Below, in pieces: positions 30,060 through 34,640 of a stretch of DNA of 34,640 bases; the stretch's first letter is position 1; each line of letters opens with the position of its first letter. Below the pieces are notes generated by a model, which was not told the DNA's origin, did not search any database, and was given only the letters and a program-made list of their open reading frames with translations. Position numbers and translations under genes: made by a program. The stretch lies in NCBI GenBank assembly GCA_035373905.1, contig DAOSOK010000046.1, positions 1 through 34,640 on the forward strand, read 5' to 3'. This DNA is from Candidatus Ozemobacteraceae bacterium. GTDB lineage: Bacteria > Muiribacteriota > Ozemobacteria > Ozemobacterales > Ozemobacteraceae.

Positions 30060-30096
30060 TTGACCGCATACCGGTCCGTGGTGCATAGTGATGCAC
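30060..30096 (+). promoter_or_regulatory. Promoter with overlapping dyad for PPi-phosphofructokinase
   Basis: TTGACC (30060-30065) and CATAGT (30084-30089) are 18 bases apart, a plausible sigma70 promoter. A perfect dyad GTGCAT-AGTG-ATGCAC (30081-30096) covers the -10 element, where a bound repressor would block transcription. The dyad could instead be an RNA hairpin in the leader of a different start site. Confidence 0.4.
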
Positions 30097-30139
30097 GTTT
30101 TGAGATGGTGAATCATATTCAGGAACGAGGAGAAACACG

Positions 30140-31345
30140 ATGGCGAAGTTAGTCGGGAATGTTCTGATCGCACAGGGCGGCGGCCCAACGGCCGTCATCA
30201 ACCAGAGCCTGGTCGGCGCGGTTCTGGAGTCGCGGAAGTTTCCCGAGGTCCAGCGCGTGTACGGCGCCCTGCACGGCGTCCGGGGTATCGTCGAGGAGAA
30301 TTTCGTCGATCTGACCCAGGCCACGACGCACAACCTCGAGCGCATCGCCTGCACGCCCAGTTCGGCCCTCCTGTCGACCCGCGACAAGCCGGATGCCGAA
30401 TACTGCGCGAAGATCTTCAAGGTGTGCATGAAGCATAACGTTCGCTATTTCTTCTACATCGGCGGCAACGATTCAGCCGACGCCGTCCGCATCGTGAACG
30501 ACAACGCCCGCAACGCCGGCTACGAGCTGCGCTGCATCCATATTCCGAAGACGATCGACAACGACTTGCGCGTCACCGACCACTGTCCCGGGTACGGCTC
30601 GGCGGCCAAGTTCGTCGCCCTGGCGTTCGCCGGCGCCAACCTCGACAACCGCTCATTGCCCGGCGTTTACATCGCCGTCGTCATGGGTCGCAACGCCGGC
30701 TTCCTCACTGCCGCCTCCGCCTTTGCGCGCAAATACGAGGACGACGGTCCGCATCTGATCTACCTCCCCGAACGTCAGTTCCGTAAGGAGTCCTTCGTGA
30801 AGGACGTCGAGCAGGTCTACAAGAAGTTCGGCCGGTGCATCGTCGCCGTTTCCGAAGGCATTCTCGGCGAGGACAACAAGCCGGTCATCACCCAGCTCAT
30901 GGAGAACGCCGAGACCGACGCCCACGGCAACGTGCAGCTTTCGGGCACCGGCGCGCTGGGCGACCTGCTCGCCGACCTGATCAAGAAAGAGCTGAAGATC
31001 AAGCGCGTTCGCGCCGACACTTTCGGCTACCTGCAGCGCAGCTTCGTCGGCATCGTTTCCGAGGTCGACCAAGCCGAGGCCCGCGAGGTCGGGGAAAAGG
31101 CCGCCCAGTTCGCGATCTGGAACGAGGTCGACGGCTCTGTCGCGATCCGGCGCACCGGCGACTACTCGGTCGAGTATTTCCTGACGCCGCTCGAGACGGT
31201 CGCGAAGGAAACCAAGGGCATGCCCGACAAGTTCATCGCCCCGATGGGAACCGACGTCACCGACGAGTTCATGAAATACGCCCGCCCTCTGCTCGGCTCG
31301 ATGCCGGATTACGAGCGGCTGATGGCCCCGGTGGTGAAGAAATGA
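30140..31345 (+). CDS. Pyrophosphate-dependent 6-phosphofructokinase
   Basis: Interconverts fructose 6-phosphate and fructose 1,6-bisphosphate using pyrophosphate, so the step is reversible and saves ATP. The N-terminal GGGPTAVIN loop binds the phosphate donor. GGND (residues 108-111) replaces the GGDGT of ATP-dependent enzymes, and PKTIDND (136-142) supplies the Lys next to the catalytic Asp pair; both mark the PPi type. GYGSAAKF and MGRNAGFL follow in normal order. Length 401 fits the short, single-subunit PPi-PFK group. GAGGAG lies seven bases before the ATG. The stop overlaps the start of the RNA methyltransferase by four bases, coupling glycolysis and rRNA modification genes for no obvious reason. 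Confidence 0.92.
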   Translation: MAKLVGNVLIAQGGGPTAVINQSLVGAVLESRKFPEVQRVYGALHGVRGIVEENFVDLTQATTHNLERIACTPSSALLSTRDKPDAEYCAKIFKVCMKHNVRYFFYIGGNDSADAVRIVNDNARNAGYELRCIHIPKTIDNDLRVTDHCPGYGSAAKFVALAFAGANLDNRSLPGVYIAVVMGRNAGFLTAASAFARKYEDDGPHLIYLPERQFRKESFVKDVEQVYKKFGRCIVAVSEGILGEDNKPVITQLMENAETDAHGNVQLSGTGALGDLLADLIKKELKIKRVRADTFGYLQRSFVGIVSEVDQAEAREVGEKAAQFAIWNEVDGSVAIRRTGDYSVEYFLTPLETVAKETKGMPDKFIAPMGTDVTDEFMKYARPLLGSMPDYERLMAPVVKK

Positions 31346-32685
31346 CGTCCGTTCAGGCCGGAGAACGGCGCCGCATCGTCGTATCGAGATTCGATGCCCG
31401 CGGTCGCGGGGTTGCGGTGATCGACGGCGAAGAGGTTGCCGTTCCCGGCCTGTTTCCCGGCGACGAGATCGAGTTCGTGCGCGAAGCCGGCCCGAGGGGC
31501 CGCCCGACCTGGGAGCCGCAGGAACTGACGAAGCCGTCGCCCGACCGCATCAAGCCCGACTGCCCGTTCCACGGGCCGTGCGGCGGCTGCGACTGGCTGG
31601 AACTCTCGGAAAAAGGCCGCCGCAAGGGAAAACAGCAGATCCTCACGTCGGCTCTCGAGGATATTCCGGGATTCGACACGGCGACCATTGCGCCGTTCGC
31701 CGCCGCCCGCGAGGGCGAGACGATCCGGTACATGCCCCGTGTCCGCATTCACCAGGGCCGGCACCGGGCATCACAGGATGCCGGATTCCTGCCGGCCGAA
31801 GGGCACGAGGACGAAACGCACGGGGGCATCGTTCCCGTCACCTCGTGCGCGCTCCTGACGAAACCCCTGGGAAAACGACTCGTGGCGGCGCGGCGGGCGC
31901 TGGGTGCCCTGCCCTTCCGCGTCGACGGCCTCGTGCTGGCCGCGGCGAACGCCGGGCCCGAAGCCGTGACCGGCCATCTCACGCTCGGCGCCGGAGCTTC
32001 GCCGGGCCGCGTCAGGCCGGAACTCTGGAAACTGATCCGCGGGGCCGACCTGGCCGGGCTCAGCTACGGACGGCCAGACAAGGGCGTCGAAGGCGTGCTC
32101 GAGGACGTCTCGGTCGCCGGCCTTCTCGCCCACGGCGTCGAGGGCGGTCCGTTCTTCACCGAGCCCGGCTTCTTCAGCCAGGGCAACGTGTTCCAGAACA
32201 AGCATCTCGTGCGGGAAGTGGTGCGCCTCTCTGGCGCCGCCGACGGAAAACGGATCGTCGAGGGCTTCGCCGGCGCCGGGAATTTCACGATTCCCCTGGC
32301 CGCCGCCGGCGCGACGGTCGAGGCCGTCGAGTCGCACCCGGGCGCCGTTCGCATGGCGATCCGGAACCGTCAGCGAGCGAAATGCGGCGAACGGATCACC
32401 CTCGTCGAAGGCGACGCGATGAAGGAACTCGGAAAACTCGCGCCGGAACCCGACGCGCTGGTGGTCGATCCGCCCCGCACCGGGATGCCCACGATCGCCG
32501 CCACCGTCGCGAAACTCAAACCCGCGACGATCGTCTATGTAGCGTGTGATATGGAATCATTGCGCCGAGACGCTCAGGCGCTCGTAAAGGCCGGCTACCA
32601 AATCGCGGATGTCGCCGGCATCGACCTCTACCCCCGCACCCACCACGTCGAAGCCGTCATCAAATTCGTGCGGAACGATCAGTAA
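31342..32685 (+). CDS. TRAM/Fe-S RNA (uracil-5-)-methyltransferase, RlmD/RumA family
   Basis: SAM-dependent enzyme predicted to methylate C5 of a uridine in 23S rRNA (or tRNA). A TRAM-like RNA-binding domain (about 8-65) comes first. Cysteines 74, 80 and 83 in CPFHGPCGGC with Cys 169 form the expected [4Fe-4S] site. The Rossmann part shows GFAGAGNFTIPLA, EAVESHP, and VVDPPRTGM. The catalytic nucleophile is Cys 402 in YVACDMESL, the position of YVSCNP in relatives, followed by the RDAQ helix. Length 447 is normal. The ATG overlaps the phosphofructokinase stop (ATGA). Which uridine is modified cannot be told from sequence, as RlmC, RlmD and RlmCD are hard to separate. Confidence 0.88.
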   Translation: MTSVQAGERRRIVVSRFDARGRGVAVIDGEEVAVPGLFPGDEIEFVREAGPRGRPTWEPQELTKPSPDRIKPDCPFHGPCGGCDWLELSEKGRRKGKQQILTSALEDIPGFDTATIAPFAAAREGETIRYMPRVRIHQGRHRASQDAGFLPAEGHEDETHGGIVPVTSCALLTKPLGKRLVAARRALGALPFRVDGLVLAAANAGPEAVTGHLTLGAGASPGRVRPELWKLIRGADLAGLSYGRPDKGVEGVLEDVSVAGLLAHGVEGGPFFTEPGFFSQGNVFQNKHLVREVVRLSGAADGKRIVEGFAGAGNFTIPLAAAGATVEAVESHPGAVRMAIRNRQRAKCGERITLVEGDAMKELGKLAPEPDALVVDPPRTGMPTIAATVAKLKPATIVYVACDMESLRRDAQALVKAGYQIADVAGIDLYPRTHHVEAVIKFVRNDQ

Positions 32686-32754
32686 CATACCAAGACCGTT
32701 TCACAGCGATACACCGAGGCTCGGAGTTTAGATACGTATACGTTGAAAGGCGAT

Positions 32755-33582
32755 ATGACCTTGCGCGGTTGTTCGATTGTTTGGTTGTTTCTTGTGTTTG
32801 TTTTGATAATGGGAGGTGCAATTCCTCTCATTGCAACTGAAAAGATAATTCAAGAATCTGAAATTGGAACAGTTCTGCAATATCTACAAGCCAGAGAGTT
32901 AAAATCTAGACTCCGCGGTCTTTTGTTTGCTCATCGAACTTCAGATAAGAGGGTGTTTGAGCAGCTGGTTAAGATGTATGAAGAAGGTCATGATATTCGT
33001 GAAAATGTTTATCGTGCAATGCTGCGTTTGAACCAGGAAGCCAAAGGTAGATTTTCAGCGGAATTGGTAAGCGTTGTAACGAAGGAAATCGATCGCCTGA
33101 AGCGAGATGCCCCTCATGATATTGAAAAATATATTTATTCTTTTCTTGGTCATGTTGTCTCTGTTGCACCAGACCAGCACTTTGATTCCTTTGTCAAATG
33201 GGTGGTGTCGAACATTGATGATCTGTGTGATGGCCCTGCACCGATAAGGGATGAATTAGAGCGATATTGCAATATGTATTTCGCAGCCCAGGGTGATGAA
33301 GAATGTTTGGGAAAGCTTGCTGCCAGATTTAACATGCCGACAACGAATAAGTATGATTCTAAGTTAATAGAAATTTTCATTGCAAGGAAAGATCCAAGAA
33401 TATTTCATTCTCTCATTGAAGAAGTGAAAACAACTCGTAAGCCATCAGTGTTTTTTGTTGAGCTCGTCATGAAATATGCAAAAGAAATGAATCTTGCTAT
33501 TCCGAAGGCCATTCAAGATAAAATGCAGGGTGTCATTCATGATTTTGATGCTGCTGCTGATTTGGACCAAGGGCGCTTTTGA
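32755..33582 (+). CDS. Secreted helical protein of unknown function, low GC
   Basis: The 275-residue protein starts at ATG 32755 with AAAGG five bases upstream (TTG 32743 is an upstream alternative). The first 30 residues are a signal peptide with WLFLVFVLIMGGAIPLI. The rest is mostly amphipathic helices with no recognised motif, perhaps a HEAT-like or other alpha-solenoid fold. GC content is far below that of the preceding genes and AT-ending codons dominate, suggesting recent acquisition along with the toxin-antitoxin pair and ankyrin gene to its right. It ends 14 bp from the convergent antitoxin gene. Confidence 0.65.
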   Translation: MTLRGCSIVWLFLVFVLIMGGAIPLIATEKIIQESEIGTVLQYLQARELKSRLRGLLFAHRTSDKRVFEQLVKMYEEGHDIRENVYRAMLRLNQEAKGRFSAELVSVVTKEIDRLKRDAPHDIEKYIYSFLGHVVSVAPDQHFDSFVKWVVSNIDDLCDGPAPIRDELERYCNMYFAAQGDEECLGKLAARFNMPTTNKYDSKLIEIFIARKDPRIFHSLIEEVKTTRKPSVFFVELVMKYAKEMNLAIPKAIQDKMQGVIHDFDAAADLDQGRF

Positions 33583-33596
33583 TGCGAGACGCGATT

Positions 33597-33884
33597 CTAA
33601 GCGGCCTTCTTCAGGAGCACAGCCAGCAGAACTTCCGGCCGTGCCTGCGCAACGAGTATCAGAGAGCGGGCTGCCCCGGTCGGTTGGCGGCGCCCCTGCT
33701 CCCAATCCTGCAAGGTCCGCAAACTAACCCCAAGCAGTGCGGCAAAAGCCGACTGGCTCAAGCTCATCTTTTCACGAATATCCCGGATATCCGTCAGCCC
33801 CTCGGCCGCGAATCGCCGCCCGCCGCCCTGCTTGATCTCCCGAAGGCCCTCGAGAATCTCCATGCCGATGTCACGCTTTGTCAT
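33597..33884 (-). CDS. HigA-like XRE antitoxin
   Basis: A 95-residue DNA-binding antitoxin. The helix-turn-helix is LSQSAFAALLGVSLRTLQDWEQG, the pattern of HigA/XRE regulators, and RRQPTGAARSLI after it is typical of antitoxins next to RelE-type toxins. ATG 33884 is preferred because AAGGAG precedes it by seven bases; the frame also opens at TTG 33890. It overlaps the toxin 3' end by 14 bp. Expected to neutralise the toxin and to bind the inverted repeat at 34202-34220. Confidence 0.88.
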   Translation of the reverse strand: MTKRDIGMEILEGLREIKQGGGRRFAAEGLTDIRDIREKMSLSQSAFAALLGVSLRTLQDWEQGRRQPTGAARSLILVAQARPEVLLAVLLKKAA

Positions 33885-34188
33885 CGTCAATCTCCTTCTT
33901 GATCGCTTTCAGAACATGCGCCGGTATATTCGTAGCTTCACTCTTGGCGTAGATGGTAAGCAACCAGATCTGTCTCTTGTGATCCCGCCAATAGTAGATC
34001 ACTCGATACCCAGACGACTTTCCGCGCCCAGGTGCCGCCCACCGCAGTTTTCGCAGTCCGCCGCTTCCCGGGATCAGATCTCCAGCATCCGGCTGGGCGA
34101 GAAGCAGCCATTGTAATGCCGAATACTCCTCATCAGAGAAATATTCCCTAATGAGTTTGCTGAAAAGCGATGTCTCGATGAATTCCAT
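33871..34188 (-). CDS. HigB/RelE-like mRNA interferase toxin
   Basis: A 105-residue toxin of the RelE superfamily, which cleaves mRNA on the ribosome. The C-terminal core shows KLRWAAPGRGKSSGYRVIYYW and IWLLTIYAKSE, the strands of HigB2-type toxins with conserved basic residues and the closing YAK-S motif. The toxin-first order is that of higBA. The ATG sits 11 bases after the -10 element, so the message is leaderless or nearly so and translation should be weak, in contrast to the antitoxin's AAGGAG. This fits a pair in which the antitoxin must be in excess. Confidence 0.88.
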   Translation of the reverse strand: MEFIETSLFSKLIREYFSDEEYSALQWLLLAQPDAGDLIPGSGGLRKLRWAAPGRGKSSGYRVIYYWRDHKRQIWLLTIYAKSEATNIPAHVLKAIKKEIDDDKA

Positions 34189-34199
34189 TCGATAATGTA

Positions 34200-34228
34200 A
34201 ATATACGGCAGTGCCGTATAAATGTCAA
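34200..34228 (-). promoter_or_regulatory. higBA-type promoter and operator
   Basis: On the - strand TTGACA (34223-34228) and TATATT (34200-34205) are exactly 17 bases apart, a near-perfect sigma70 promoter. A perfect dyad TATACGGC-N3-GCCGTATA (34202-34220) occupies the spacer and overlaps the -10 element, as expected for autorepression by the antitoxin. Confidence 0.82.
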
Positions 34229-34283
34229 CTCTTCCCCTTCCGGTCATCCCGATTGGATAGGAAATCGACGTATTGGTCATCTC

Positions 34284-34640
34284 TCAGTAATTGAAGTGCT
34301 TCTTCACTGCTTCAAATTTCTCAGCAATTATTTCGATAGACGTCTTTTCCGACGGATGCATGCCAGGCTCCTGCGTTAAACGCATCGCCTCTTTCACTTC
34401 CCCTTGAAGAACTTCAAAGTCTTCTTTTGAAAGTGTCGTTCCGTTTTTCAAAAGGAACTCGACGGTCTGCATCGGCGCTCTGGGGCTTGTAACGGCATAT
34501 TTGATCGGCTTGTTGCCTCTGTCATCAGTTGCATTGATGTCGGCTCCCAGTTCGAACAGCTTTTTCACGAAATCGGTATTCTCGAACATCCGACATTTCC
34601 GGTGTACGCCCACCTGACGTCTGAATTTTAGGAACCGCTT
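34284..34640 (-). CDS. Ankyrin-repeat protein, partial
   Basis: The C-terminal 118 codons of a protein that runs off the right window edge; no stop occurs between the edge and an internal GTG at 34613, so the true start probably lies outside. An ankyrin repeat is visible: NTDFVKKLFELGADINATDD and GNKPIKYAV, followed by MQTVEFLLKNGTTL. The tail is a charged helix (VLQGEVKEAMRL). Lower GC than the core genes. It lies upstream of the toxin-antitoxin pair in the same direction but is separated from it by the promoter. It is not obviously related to the exported ankyrin protein at 28484. Confidence 0.75.
   Translation of the reverse strand, partial: KRFLKFRRQVGVHRKCRMFENTDFVKKLFELGADINATDDRGNKPIKYAVTSPRAPMQTVEFLLKNGTTLSKEDFEVLQGEVKEAMRLTQEPGMHPSEKTSIEIIAEKFEAVKKHFNY

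Overview
The window comes from a high-GC diderm (Gram-negative-type) bacterium. This follows from three lipoprotein signal peptides, a secretin (an outer-membrane channel), several Sec signal peptides, and GC-rich coding sequence with strong G/C bias at third codon positions. I cannot assign a phylum. A pyrophosphate-type phosphofructokinase, a JAMM-DinG helicase, NHL/IPT lipoproteins and a giant low-complexity protein would fit a deltaproteobacterium-like lineage or a candidate phylum such as Riflebacteria, but that is a guess. No tRNA, rRNA or CRISPR array was seen, and no gene-free gap exceeds about 300 bases.

Left edge (1-3895). An AraC-type regulator fragment and an intact IS630-family insertion sequence (344-1443, with TA duplication and 18-bp inverted repeats) lie in lower-GC DNA. 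The IS may interrupt an older reading frame. A flavin-reductase-like protein, a GNAT acetyltransferase, a ferritin-like helical protein and a secreted unknown follow; the last two overlap by 4 bp.

Core block (3931-17888, + strand). A near-consensus promoter (TTGTCA-N17-TATTAT, 3931-3959) precedes nine closely spaced co-directional genes. In order they are two small lipoproteins (the first with Ig-like domains), a secretin with an unusual C-terminal beta-sandwich, three secreted proteins that look like mutual paralogs (the third shorter), a 1166-residue lipoprotein with IPT domains and twelve NHL blades, a seven-TM Cache domain fused to a pentameric ligand-gated ion channel, and a glycosyltransferase-neighbourhood protein whose start overlaps the channel stop. 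A strong hairpin at 10745-10774 may attenuate the distal half. I read this as a candidate undescribed envelope system; its function is unknown.

Opposing block (17909-24685, - strand). A 1650-residue protein consists almost entirely of about 206 octads of the form A/G-L-T/S-T/S-x-Q-I-x, organised into 13 super-repeats of normally 17 octads (136 residues, 408 bp). Twelve bases downstream lies a GT41 (SPINDLY/OGT-like) TPR glycosyltransferase. The Ser/Thr-rich repeat protein is the obvious candidate substrate. The two blocks converge with a 20-bp gap.

Right part (24890-34640). A JAMM-DinG helicase and an exported beta-carbonic anhydrase lie on the - strand. On the + strand are an exported ankyrin protein with a 3 x 108-bp minisatellite, then PPi-phosphofructokinase overlapping a TRAM/Fe-S RNA uridine methyltransferase. 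The window ends in lower-GC accessory DNA: a secreted helical unknown, a HigBA-type toxin-antitoxin pair with a clear promoter and operator, and a partial ankyrin protein running off the edge.
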